Assembly: GCF_014641555.1 (NCBI RefSeq)
Contig: NZ_BMHY01000005.1
Coordinates: 250,011 to 314,010, forward strand
Direction: 5' to 3'
Length of the DNA: 64,000 bases
Source of the DNA: Paenibacillus radicis (ex Gao et al. 2016)
GTDB taxonomy: Bacteria; Bacillota; Bacilli; Paenibacillales; Paenibacillaceae
A program made the position numbers and the translations under genes. The notes beneath the pieces were generated by a model. It had not been told where the DNA came from. It searched no databases and saw only the letters and a program-made list of their open reading frames with translations. Shown here one piece after another: positions 33,987 to 42,560 of this stretch (the first letter of the stretch is position 1; each line of letters begins with the position of its first letter).

Positions 33987-35282
33987 TTACCCGAATCGTT
34001 GCGTTTTGTACCATTTACTCTTTCTGCCTAAAATTTTGTCCGTAACGAGCGAGTAGAATGCCCGAATGGAGATAATCAGGAACAGCTGCGAGTAGGTGAA
34101 ATAGGAAACGACGGAAATGATGAAGTTGCTGATGGTGCTCTGTCCAATATCGGTAGCCAGTGCCAAATTAATCTGCAGCACATAGATGTAATACATCAGT
34201 GCCCAGGCAATCATCAAGTATACATAGATGTCGTCGCCGAAGTTGAACGGCATAACGACCGACGGATTAAATAAAGAAGCGATATAATACCCGATATTCG
34301 TAAGGAAGATAATATCAGAGATAATGATGGCGATCATGAACCAGAAATAACTGACTGCATAGTAGAGAACATGGAGCTTGATGCGCCAGCTCGACCGGTT
34401 GAACAGATGATGGATGTTTTCGATGACAACGTGAAAATTGCCCTTGGACCACCGCTGCCGCTGTTTCATGTAGATGCTAAGCTTCTCCGGCTCCTGCTGA
34501 TAGGCCTCAGCTTGCGGTGCGAGTGCAATTAATTGGCCGCGTGTCAAAATCTCGAAGGAAATGGCCGTATCCTCCGTAATGGCCTCCTCATCCCAGCCGC
34601 CGATTTCGCGGATCAGCTCGGATTTGACGATGAAATTAGTGCCCGGAATCGTCCCGATTTTGAACAATTCCCATAATCCTGTATGATGCACGCGCTGTAT
34701 GGTGACGAGCTCCAAGTTGATGCATTTGGTCAGAAAGTTTTGGCTGCGGTTGCGCGCTTTGTTGCGGCCGAAGACGGCGCCGTAGCGGTCGGGCTTCTCC
34801 ATTGCCTTTTGCACAAGAAAAGCGAGCGCGTTTTTCTCCGGCGCAGCATCCGCATCATAGATGCATATCCATTCGCCTTTCGCCTGCTTGAATGCATCAT
34901 TTAAGGCGCCGGATTTGCCGCCCGTGCCCTTCCGTTCCAGAATATGAAAATCGCGATCACGATAGGCGGGTTTGCTTTTGAGCGCCTTCAGCTTTTCCGC
35001 CGTCCGATCCGTACAATTATCTGCAATGACGATCAACTGGACTTTATGAGCAGGATAATTCAGAAACAGAATGCGCTCTACTGTCTGAACGATAACGAGC
35101 TCCTCATTGTGGGCTGGCACCATTACAGTAACGGTCGGATAGTCATCCATCTCTCTGGGAATCATGAGCGGTTTCCGGTTATGCCTGCGAATGAATTTGA
35201 TCGCCCCTGCCATAATGACGATACTTTCGAATACGGCGATCCAGATACTGACGACCGAGAACAGAAGGAGGAAATCAGACAT
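33987..35282 (-). CDS. membrane family 2 glycosyltransferase (YdaM/PgaC-like)
   Basis: The protein has 431 residues from the ATG at 35282, which overlaps the stop of the upstream small gene by eight bases. Starts at 35300 and 35309 have poorer signals. N-terminal membrane helix; GT-A domain with VTVMVPAHNEELVI, LIVIADNCTDRT, the DAD motif in CIYDADAAPE, the acceptor ED in DEEAITEDTAISFEI, and the processive QRQRWSKGNF (Q/RxxRW). Four to five C-terminal helices follow (about 300-410). Processive GT2 enzymes of this type make beta-linked polymers such as poly-N-acetylglucosamine and push them through the membrane. It is the last gene of a c-di-GMP-associated cluster. Confidence 0.92.
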   Translation of the reverse strand: MSDFLLLFSVVSIWIAVFESIVIMAGAIKFIRRHNRKPLMIPREMDDYPTVTVMVPAHNEELVIVQTVERILFLNYPAHKVQLIVIADNCTDRTAEKLKALKSKPAYRDRDFHILERKGTGGKSGALNDAFKQAKGEWICIYDADAAPEKNALAFLVQKAMEKPDRYGAVFGRNKARNRSQNFLTKCINLELVTIQRVHHTGLWELFKIGTIPGTNFIVKSELIREIGGWDEEAITEDTAISFEILTRGQLIALAPQAEAYQQEPEKLSIYMKQRQRWSKGNFHVVIENIHHLFNRSSWRIKLHVLYYAVSYFWFMIAIIISDIIFLTNIGYYIASLFNPSVVMPFNFGDDIYVYLMIAWALMYYIYVLQINLALATDIGQSTISNFIISVVSYFTYSQLFLIISIRAFYSLVTDKILGRKSKWYKTQRFG

Positions 35283-35427
35283 GAGGTTTTCCCCGATCAT
35301 ATTTCTCAATCACTCTGGCGCGGAATGACAGCGTATAAATGGTTAGGATAATGACGGAAAGTGTCAATAACGAAGAAACAACAATGCAGACCGGGACAAA
35401 CCAGCTAGCTTGAATCAATGCGAGCAC
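35275..35427 (-). CDS. 50-residue single-pass membrane protein coupled to the glycosyltransferase
   Basis: A frame of 51 codons starts at GTG 35427 (or TTG 35418) after GAAAGGAT and stops at 35275, inside the glycosyltransferase start. The peptide has a Trp/Phe/Pro N-terminus, one long hydrophobic helix (about 9-33, with VCIVVSSLLTLSVIILTIY), then a basic tail RARVIEKYDRGKPHV. Overlap with the downstream gene implies translational coupling. Small membrane partners (PgaD, IcaD) accompany related synthases. This one is shorter and not visibly homologous, so function is inference. Confidence 0.7.
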   Translation of the reverse strand: MLALIQASWFVPVCIVVSSLLTLSVIILTIYTLSFRARVIEKYDRGKPHV

Positions 35428-35482
35428 ATCCTTTCAACCTTTTTTCGCACCGCGCGCAGCTCCCGTGCACAGTGCGGAAAAT

Positions 35483-36358
35483 TTAAATATATTCTGCAAC
35501 GAGGTCCGTCTCGGTGCCTCTCTCAAGTGTTGCGATGACGTCGTCTACATGCTGGTAGAGGTCGAATTGCTCGTTCTCAAATCCAAGAATCGCTGCCCGT
35601 ACAACTAACCGGAGAGGTTGTCCTCTTTTATCCTCGAAGTTGATATTGATCATCGCATTCTTAATGCGATCCGCCACAGCGGGGAAAAAGCTCCGGTCCG
35701 TAAGGGGACATAAGACGACGAAGCGGCCGGCATCAATAGAGAATTTGGTATCCTCATGCCGAATCTGCCGCTGAATCGTGTCAGCGATTTCGATCAGAAA
35801 TTTAGAATATCGTTCGTTCCCAAGAGACTCCAATACGAGGGGCAAAAAATCGATTTTAAACATCGCGATAGAAAAATCGTATTTGTCGCCGTATCGCTTA
35901 GCCAAATTTGCTTGCTTGGACAGCGTATCTGCCAGCGCTTCTTTATTCCCGAGACCTGTATCCAGATCAATCATCGGGGTTTTGCTGGAGAGATCATTCA
36001 AGCGCTCTACGATTTGCTTGGTCCGAATGAGCCGATATTTAACGAAGGCAGCTATCAGAATGTTGGCAGGTATGAAGAGTAGCCACATCGTTTCCAGAAT
36101 ATTCGCACTACCGTAAGTAGTAAGCCACACTAAGTACGACACAATAAATAGAAATACAAAGACGACGGAGAAGCCGGCAGGAATGAAGAATCCGGCCGCT
36201 AATACGATCAAGGCCCCAATACTGGCTCCGATCTCCCATCCGGTAAAAGACTGGTTCAGGTACAAGTTCAGGTAGACGGCCAATTGCTCTGCCAGCAGAA
36301 GAATGATTAAGCTGGAATAGCCGATGTCTACGTTGCGTAAGGCGATTTTGTTATCCAT
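35483..36358 (-). CDS. membrane-bound degenerate GGDEF protein, likely c-di-GMP receptor (YdaK-like)
   Basis: The protein has 291 residues. Three to four N-terminal membrane helices (about 15-105) precede a GGDEF-fold domain (about 130-285) that starts DTGLGNKEAL. The catalytic GGDEF motif is replaced by DAGRF (about residue 213), so it should not make c-di-GMP. The RHED stretch keeps the inhibitory-site RxxD five residues before that position, the place where c-di-GMP binds in active and inactive cyclases. This is the pattern of Bacillus subtilis YdaK, which senses c-di-GMP for exopolysaccharide production. It lies between the GH8-like gene and the small membrane protein, all on one strand. 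Confidence 0.85.
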   Translation of the reverse strand: MDNKIALRNVDIGYSSLIILLLAEQLAVYLNLYLNQSFTGWEIGASIGALIVLAAGFFIPAGFSVVFVFLFIVSYLVWLTTYGSANILETMWLLFIPANILIAAFVKYRLIRTKQIVERLNDLSSKTPMIDLDTGLGNKEALADTLSKQANLAKRYGDKYDFSIAMFKIDFLPLVLESLGNERYSKFLIEIADTIQRQIRHEDTKFSIDAGRFVVLCPLTDRSFFPAVADRIKNAMININFEDKRGQPLRLVVRAAILGFENEQFDLYQHVDDVIATLERGTETDLVAEYI

Positions 36359-36505
36359 CGTCTACTGTCGGTTCCTTTCAATTCGTGGTGTAAGATTGCC
36401 TTGTTGTCATCGACTAATTCTACTGACATAAGTTCATAACTTCAAGGCAAAACCGGGCTAAAAAGCTTGGTAGATACAGGGATATCTGATTGAGCTGCAA
36501 ACGCC

Positions 36506-37609
36506 CTAGCGGACGTTCAGCGAAACCTCCGCAAGAAGCGGGAATAAATTATCGAACAGATGCGTATCCCCGTCGAAAACATAGCCGCCCTTATATCGGG
36601 GATCATGGTCCCGCATTGCAAGCATCAGGGGGAAGAGCTCCTTCGCCCAGGCTCGATCCTTCGTCTCCAGTGCCAGCAAGATGGCCAAGGCATAGACGGA
36701 GGGGGACTCATAATCGACCGCTGGCTGACCCGAATTCCGGTCATATTGCCCGAACAGCTTTCCTCGATCCTTCAGCTCCTGCTTGAGAAAGCGGATTAGC
36801 TTCTGAGGGGGTTGTCCAAGCTCCGCGACATGAATGGCGACAATCAACTGATCGATTAAATTAACTTTGTCGCCTGAGCTATATTTCGAGGCTCGCACCT
36901 CATACTTTTGCGGATAAAAGATATCCCCTCCTGCAGGCAGCTCTTGCAATCGCTTGATATGTCTATCGAGCACCATTCGGCTGATAAGTCCATGCTGCTC
37001 CATCGCCTGCAGCGCCAACGTGTCTACATAGACGAGACTCAGAACTTCTGAGGAATGGTGATGCAGGAAGTCATGATGATCGACAAAATAACCTTCTGCC
37101 ATCGCCGACTGTTGCAGTTGAGCGGTAATTTGCTGTGCAGTTGCCAGATACGACGGCTGCTGCCAACGATCATAGCCTTCCAATAGCGCTCTGACGATTC
37201 GAAGATCGTCGCCAAGGGCATTCGTATTCACCTCCGACGTGCCGCCCGGTTCAAGCTTCCAAATAATATAGTTTTGGGGGGACAGGAATCGTTCACGCAA
37301 CAGTTCGTAGCTTTGCTCGAACCGGTTCTCATCCTGGTTCAACAAAGCGATTTGCATCCATACGCCCAGCGATTCGGATAAAGCCTCGTGTCCAGCGACG
37401 TAATCGGGATTTGCGGATGAAGCTTCTTTTAAATAAGTTGCTAGCGTGCCGTTCGAGTTCGTCATGTTGTGTTCGATAAAAGCTAGGGTGGGGGAAACGG
37501 CCGCTTTTTTGGACATATGCTGAATCCACAGGAATACAGCGATGCCTGTCACTAAAACGGTAAACGTAATGATGATGCCGCGCCTCGGCAATGGGGATTT
37601 CATGGTCAT
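36506..37609 (-). CDS. membrane-anchored glycosyl hydrolase family 8-like protein (YdaJ-like)
   Basis: The start at 37609 (ATG, after GGAGGAGAAC) gives 367 residues. A longer in-frame start at 37735 has no signal. An N-terminal anchor helix (about 11-30) is followed by an all-helical (alpha6/alpha6) domain. HEALSESLGVWMQIALLNQD corresponds to the SEGQGYGM segment that carries the catalytic Glu in GH8 enzymes, and NTNALGDDLRIVRALLEGYD to the next helix pair with the acid. It would cut or trim the polymer made by the glycosyltransferase three genes downstream. It is first in the operon, like ydaJ in Bacillus subtilis. Confidence 0.8.
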   Translation of the reverse strand: MTMKSPLPRRGIIITFTVLVTGIAVFLWIQHMSKKAAVSPTLAFIEHNMTNSNGTLATYLKEASSANPDYVAGHEALSESLGVWMQIALLNQDENRFEQSYELLRERFLSPQNYIIWKLEPGGTSEVNTNALGDDLRIVRALLEGYDRWQQPSYLATAQQITAQLQQSAMAEGYFVDHHDFLHHHSSEVLSLVYVDTLALQAMEQHGLISRMVLDRHIKRLQELPAGGDIFYPQKYEVRASKYSSGDKVNLIDQLIVAIHVAELGQPPQKLIRFLKQELKDRGKLFGQYDRNSGQPAVDYESPSVYALAILLALETKDRAWAKELFPLMLAMRDHDPRYKGGYVFDGDTHLFDNLFPLLAEVSLNVR

Positions 37610-37787
37610 GCGTTCTCCTCCAGGGCGTGCAGGATGATGTCGCGTACCCCCAAGATAGCAAACTCTACGGACCGTAACAAATATCAATAGTCCCTGTAGG
37701 TCTTTTTTACCGAATGGGAGAAAGGATGATTGCAAGCCAATTTATGCAAGAATGCGGTGTGCCGAAAAAAAAGAGCATTTTTGGTTA

Positions 37788-37838
37788 TTCACAAAAACAG
37801 ATCCGTCCATTATACTGTGTGAATGATAATCAATATCA
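37788..37838 (+). promoter_or_regulatory. promoter with Fur box for iron uptake
   Basis: TTCACA (37788-37793) and TATACT (37811-37816) are 17 bases apart. TGATAATCAATATCA (37824-37838) matches the Bacillus Fur 7-1-7 consensus TGATAATNATTATCA except at one base, and it covers the transcription start. Confidence 0.85.
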
Positions 37839-37861
37839 TTTGACAGGAGATAAACAAAACG

Positions 37862-38815
37862 ATGAAGAACACACGACGCAGTTTATTTGCAATAATAGCT
37901 TTAATCCTGGTTAGCGTGCTGGCTGCATGCGGCAGCTCGGCAAATAACGAAGCGCCTGCAACCGCAGCAACGGACGCCCCAAGCCCTGCCGCAGAAGAAG
38001 CGACCGTTCGTACGTTGACCGATGCTGCGGGACACGAGGTAGAAGTACCTGTTCATCCTAAGCGGATTATTGCAGCTTTTATGGAAGATCCGCTGGCAGC
38101 GCTGGATATGAAGCCTGTAGCACAATGGGGAGTAGCCGGAGTCCCGCAGCAATACTTGCAAGACAAGCTGGCAGGCATTCCTGTCTTGAAGATGGATAAC
38201 GGTCTGCAGCCGGAAGAAGTCTTTTCGTATAACCCGGATCTGATTATTTTTCTAACTGCGGACTATGTGAAAGATGGGTACGATCAATTTGCCAAAATCG
38301 CGCCGACATTCATTCTGTCGGATAATGCGAACGACTGGCGCGGAAACCTCCAAAAGCTCGGCACTCTCTTGAATGAAGAGGACGCCGCGCAAAAGGCGGT
38401 GGCAACCTATGATGAGAAGCTGAAGCTCGCGAAGGAACAGCTGGGTAGTTTAATTGAAGGCAAAACTGCCGTTCTATTGCAGCCTGTAGGCGAGAATTTT
38501 AAGCTGTTTGGCCCTGGTTTCTATGGCGGCGCAATGCTGTATGACGAGCTCGGCTTCCAAAAGCCTGATATGCTGAAAGGCGATTACGATGCCTACTCCA
38601 TCGAGACACTAGCCCAGCTCGATAAAGTGGATTACATTTTCCTCCTGTCGGGTGAAGGAAGGGAAAAACCGCCGGCAGATAATCCGCTGTGGAAGGGATT
38701 GCCGGCTGTGAAGGGCGGTAACGTCTTCGCAGCAGATTCGGGGCATTGGTTTAACAATAATTCGATTGCGAACGGCTTGATCATCGATGACGTTCTCAAA
38801 TACGTACATGAATAG
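37862..38815 (+). CDS. iron-siderophore ABC transporter substrate-binding lipoprotein
   Basis: The protein has 317 residues. A lipobox LAAC near residue 21-24 ends the signal peptide, followed by a low-complexity Ala/Pro/Glu linker. The mature part is a class III periplasmic-binding fold: TLTDAAGHEVEVPVHPKRII at the start, NPDLIIFLTADY in lobe 1, a long linking helix, and KTAVLLQPVG and VDYIFLLSG in lobe 2. This is the FecB/FhuD family. The Fur box upstream and the AraC/Btr-like gene overlapping its end both point to ferric siderophore uptake. No permease or ATPase gene is adjacent. Confidence 0.92.
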   Translation: MKNTRRSLFAIIALILVSVLAACGSSANNEAPATAATDAPSPAAEEATVRTLTDAAGHEVEVPVHPKRIIAAFMEDPLAALDMKPVAQWGVAGVPQQYLQDKLAGIPVLKMDNGLQPEEVFSYNPDLIIFLTADYVKDGYDQFAKIAPTFILSDNANDWRGNLQKLGTLLNEEDAAQKAVATYDEKLKLAKEQLGSLIEGKTAVLLQPVGENFKLFGPGFYGGAMLYDELGFQKPDMLKGDYDAYSIETLAQLDKVDYIFLLSGEGREKPPADNPLWKGLPAVKGGNVFAADSGHWFNNNSIANGLIIDDVLKYVHE

Positions 38816-40442
38816 CAATCCGATTTCAGACCTGCAGCATTATGCTGCAGGTCAAGTTTGCTATAAGCTGCTGAATGTTGAGACGGTCAAGAACACCTTG
38901 AGCGGAGGGTCGGAACGGAACTTTATTCAGAGCAGGTTCCATGTGCTGCTTCTCTCCAAGACGAGCCACGGCCGGCTGGTCATTAACGGGCGGTATTATC
39001 CGCTGCGCCAGGGCGGCGTCTATGTATGCCCTCCAGGTCAATTAATTGAAGCGGATACGGTCGGCTCAGGCAATGAGCCGGGGTTGCTGCTGCTTCATTT
39101 TGAAGGCTTCTTCATGCCTAAGGAGGAGCCGGACCTGCAAGGCGATTGGCGTTTCCCTTTTGCCGGCGAAGCGGTTGTTCATCCTGCCTCATCCGTCCTC
39201 CATTTATTCGATTTCTTGCATGCGGGGTGGAGTGAAGGCAAGCAATCAGCTAGACTCCGCTGTGAAGCGGGATTGCTGGAGCTGCTGAGCTTGGTGCTGG
39301 GTTATCAGGAGCAGCAGATGGAGCTCGCGCTCGAGACGGCAAAAATGGAGCTGGAGCGAAATTATAAGGAAGACATTACGATCGATCAGCTTGCTGCGAT
39401 TGCGGGTCTGAGCCGGTTTCATTTTATGCGGCTATTCAAGGAACGGTACGGCAGAGGCATTATGGAATATCGGACGGAGCTGCGGCTGATGGAGGCCAAA
39501 CGAATGATGACTGCGCCCGAAGCGCCGTCGTTTGCAGCCATCGCCGATGCGATCGGGTATAAGAATGAGACATACTTCCGCAACTTGTTCAAAAAACAGA
39601 CAGGCATACCGCCGGCAGCCTATCAGAAAAACCAGAAATGCAAAATCGCCGCATACAGCTGGATAAACATCGGGCAGTTGCTCCCTTTACAGATCATTCC
39701 GTTTGCAGCGCCAGTGGATCATTATTGGACTGATTACTATCGCAATCGATACAGCTATGAGATCAAGCTGCTGCTGAGTCACCATTATGAATTTAATTTG
39801 GAGATTTTACGCGAGGCTGAGCCGGATTATATTATTGGCATCGATCATTTCATTCCGGCCGATGAGCAGCAGAAGCTAAAAAATATCGCGCCCACGCTGC
39901 TGTTGCCCTGGAAAGGAGATTGGCGAGAGCATCTGTCTCTAACGGCTGCTTTTATAGGAAGAGAAGAAGAAGCGGGCAGATGGCTGGAACGCTATGAGCA
40001 GAAGGCGTCCATCATTCGTAAACAGCTCGGGCCAATGACGCGCCGTGATACAGTCGCCGTGTTTATTGTTAGCAAAGGTCAGCTTCATGTATGGGGGAGA
40101 AAGGCCGGGACGGTGCTCTATAATGATTTGCAGCTCAGTATGCCGCCGACTGTAGCCGATATTGATTGGCTTGAGCCGGTAGAGCTGCAGCACTTGGAAG
40201 CCTATTATGCCGACCGGATTCTAGTGCATGTTGAGGAAGATCCTTTGTCGCAAGCGTATTGGAGCCATCTTTCCAGGCATCGCGATTGGAAGCGACTGGT
40301 TTCAGCCTGCGGGCCGAAGCTGCAGGTGTTTTCCGGTAATGATCTGTTTAAAGCGCCATGGAACGAGTACTCCGCCCATTATTGCGAACGATTTCTCCAC
40401 GAGGCGCCTGGGCTATTCCGTATAGCGGGAGCGGCATTTTGA
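38808..40442 (+). CDS. AraC-family regulator fused to a siderophore-binding domain (Btr-like)
   Basis: The protein has 544 residues. The ATG at 38808 overlaps the lipoprotein stop by eight bases, and its own binding site is weak, so translation is probably coupled. Residues about 15-130 form a cupin-like sensor, 170-265 two helix-turn-helix motifs (IDQLAAIAGLSRFHFMRLFK and FAAIADAIGYKNETYFRNLF), and 275-540 a periplasmic-binding fold (LEILREAEPDYIIGIDHF, APTLLLPWKGDW) like the protein encoded upstream. In Bacillus subtilis, Btr (YbbB) of the same layout binds bacillibactin and activates feuABC. A similar local activation is likely here. Confidence 0.9.
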   Translation: MNSNPISDLQHYAAGQVCYKLLNVETVKNTLSGGSERNFIQSRFHVLLLSKTSHGRLVINGRYYPLRQGGVYVCPPGQLIEADTVGSGNEPGLLLLHFEGFFMPKEEPDLQGDWRFPFAGEAVVHPASSVLHLFDFLHAGWSEGKQSARLRCEAGLLELLSLVLGYQEQQMELALETAKMELERNYKEDITIDQLAAIAGLSRFHFMRLFKERYGRGIMEYRTELRLMEAKRMMTAPEAPSFAAIADAIGYKNETYFRNLFKKQTGIPPAAYQKNQKCKIAAYSWINIGQLLPLQIIPFAAPVDHYWTDYYRNRYSYEIKLLLSHHYEFNLEILREAEPDYIIGIDHFIPADEQQKLKNIAPTLLLPWKGDWREHLSLTAAFIGREEEAGRWLERYEQKASIIRKQLGPMTRRDTVAVFIVSKGQLHVWGRKAGTVLYNDLQLSMPPTVADIDWLEPVELQHLEAYYADRILVHVEEDPLSQAYWSHLSRHRDWKRLVSACGPKLQVFSGNDLFKAPWNEYSAHYCERFLHEAPGLFRIAGAAF

Positions 40443-40522
40443 GAAGTGGAGACGGTGAGGGGAACATAGCGTGAACGGGGATATTCCCAAGTGAGGATCA
40501 TCCAATAGGAAACAAACCTGTG

Positions 40523-40575
40523 AAAAAGGACAAACTCGGGCTAGCGCATCGCGCTTCCGTGGCTTGTCCTTTTTT
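40523..40575 (+). terminator. intrinsic terminator of the iron-uptake unit
   Basis: AAAAAGGACAA pairs with TTGTCCTTTTTT around a GC-rich loop that itself folds, ending in a T run. Confidence 0.85.
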
Positions 40576-40727
40576 TAGCCTATGCGGTTTAGATTCGATG
40601 TGGAAGCGGGTATAGACATGGTAGCGATGGAATGTAAAAATTCCCAAACGCAACACTCTCAACCTGCCGACGTCTATAATTTTAGCGAAGGCAACAATAT
40701 GAACCTTATTTTAAAGGAGGCATACAC

Positions 40728-41591
40728 ATGAAAAAAATCAAAAAAGCAACGGTAACGCTGCTGGCAACGGCCCTTCTTGTCCTGCCCAGCTTGCCGGGAC
40801 AAAGTTTTGCTAATGAACCTGCTGCAACGTTGAATGAGCAGAATACGGCTGCAGACGAACAGGCTACGATTATTCGCGGCGGTTATATGAAGGACAATCG
40901 GCTGCTTATTCCAGTCCGGGTCGTAACGGAAAATTTGGGCGCGAAAGTGATCTGGAATGCAGCCTCGAAAACCGTCACGATAAGCAAAGACGAGGTTGAG
41001 GTCGTGTTAACCTTGAACTCGAAGACCGCATTGGTCAACCAAATGCCGATTACGCTTGATGTAGCTGCAGAAGAGAAGAATGGCGGCACTACATACGTGC
41101 CTCTTCGTTTTCTAAGCCAGGCGCTGGGAGCGAACATCAGCTGGGACCAGAAGTCAGGCCAAGCAGCAGTTCAATTAAATGGTCAGAGCCTGATCATTAT
41201 TCCCGATAAGCCTCCCGTTCAAATCCCTAACGAAAAAAGGCTGACAGCCAGACAACAGCAGATTATTGCCGATAAATTGAACGAAGCGACTGATCTGTCG
41301 TCGATTAAGCAAATCCGGACGCATTTCAGCCCTTATTTTACGGATCGGTTCATCAATACAATTATTCAAAATAAGGGACTGAAATATAAAAATCAGATGA
41401 AGGACGTCACGCCGTCTGCGCTGCAATATACCAACAACCAAACCGCAGTCTTAACGCAATATGTGTTCATCTCGTCTGACTACGAAACGGAAACGTACCT
41501 CCACCGCAAAGCTACCCTCATCTACACCGGCAAGGTGTGGAAGGTCGACGCTGTCGACTTCAAGCTGGAGGAGTACAACTTGCGTCCATAG
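40728..41591 (+). CDS. secreted copper-amine-oxidase-N-terminal (stalk) domain protein
   Basis: The protein has 287 residues, with AAAGGAGG ahead of the ATG. A signal peptide ends near SFANEP (about 29). Residues about 45-150 are the stalk domain common in Paenibacillus: RLLIPVRVVTENLGAKVIWN, then VTISKDEVEVVL, TTYVPLRFLSQALGANISWD. The C-terminal 110 residues (YFTDRFINTIIQNKG, then VFISSDYETETYLHRKATL) are an NTF2-like or DUF-type outside domain I do not recognise. The protein is likely secreted or wall-associated. Function unknown. Confidence 0.88.
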   Translation: MKKIKKATVTLLATALLVLPSLPGQSFANEPAATLNEQNTAADEQATIIRGGYMKDNRLLIPVRVVTENLGAKVIWNAASKTVTISKDEVEVVLTLNSKTALVNQMPITLDVAAEEKNGGTTYVPLRFLSQALGANISWDQKSGQAAVQLNGQSLIIIPDKPPVQIPNEKRLTARQQQIIADKLNEATDLSSIKQIRTHFSPYFTDRFINTIIQNKGLKYKNQMKDVTPSALQYTNNQTAVLTQYVFISSDYETETYLHRKATLIYTGKVWKVDAVDFKLEEYNLRP

Positions 41592-41616
41592 CGCGAACTA
41601 ACTGAGTTGTTTAGTG

Positions 41617-41655
41617 AAAAAGAAGTTCCACAGCTAATCGCTGTGGAACTTCTTT
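41617..41655 (+). terminator. intrinsic terminator
   Basis: AAGAAGTTCCACAGC and GCTGTGGAACTTCTT form a perfect 15-bp stem with a TAATC loop. The T tail is short (TTT within the arm). Confidence 0.9.
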
Positions 41656-41694
41656 GGCTTTGCACGACCTCTTTGCGGCCGTACTCTAACGCCC

Positions 41695-42545
41695 AACGAG
41701 CTGGGGTTCGTTAAATAGCGAACCAGCTTCGCTGCGGGCCCTTACCTTGCTGTTTAACGAACCGGCTTCGCTAATAGCGAAGAAAGCTTCGCAGTGCGCC
41801 TTCACTCGGCGTTTTAACGAACGGGCTTCGCAAAATAGTGCAGATAGCTTCGCAGTGCGCCTTCACGCGGTATTTTAACGAACCCACTTCGCAAAATAGC
41901 GAAGCGGTTTTCGCAAATGTCCGTGATTTTCACACTAGCCTGAGGCTACAGCGAACTAAACTTCGCTACTGGTGAACCTAGGTTCTCGAAAAACGAAATT
42001 CAGTTCGCTATAGCCTGCGAGCACCTTGCCTAGCCTTCTCTCAGCGAACTTGGGTTCGTTAAATAGCGAACCAGCTTCGCTGCGGGCCCTTACCCTACTG
42101 TTTAACGAACCGGCTTCGCTAATAGCGAAGAAAGCTTCGCAGTGCGCCCTCACTCCGCAGTTTAACGAAGCCGCTTCGCAAAATAGCGAAGCGGTTTTCG
42201 CAAATGCGCGCCAATGTAGCACTCGCTCAATCTACAGTGAACTAAACTTCGCAACTGGTGAACCTAGGTTCTCGAAAAACGAAATTCAGTTCGCTGTTAC
42301 TGTCCAGCGCTCCGACTTACCCCTGCGCAGCGAATTTGGGTTCGTTAAACAGCGAACCAGCTTCGCTACGGGCCCCCACCTTTCTGTTTAACGAAGCAGC
42401 TTTGCAAAATAGCGAAGTGGTTTTAGTGGATTTCGCAAATGCCGGCGAATGTCACACCTGTCGAGTGTCTGTACTCCGCTGCCGAACGACCCTGCTTCGC
42501 TAATAGCGAAGAGAGGCTCGTTAAGCGAGCCGTCTGCGCACTGTC
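41695..42545. repeat. array of imperfect palindromic TTCG/CGAA repeats (locus A)
   Basis: This 970-base gap between convergent genes holds no credible gene. It carries three tandem, increasingly diverged units starting near 41695, 42041 and 42327, each opening with a CTTGGGTTCGTTAAATAGCG-like segment. Within each unit short inverted repeats recur: GGTTCG-8-CGAACC, CTTCGCT-AAT-AGCGAAG, GCTTCGC-AAAATA-GCGAAGC and GAACCTAGGTTC. Many hairpins could form in RNA from either strand. Frames translated from it give repetitive NEPASL-like peptides that are by-products of the repeat. Confidence 0.85.
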
Positions 42546-42560
42546 GCTACATTCCCGTCC

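Noticed and set aside
41695..42545. CRISPR array
   Set aside because: The repeated motifs vary in length and sequence, spacing is irregular, and no cas genes are present.
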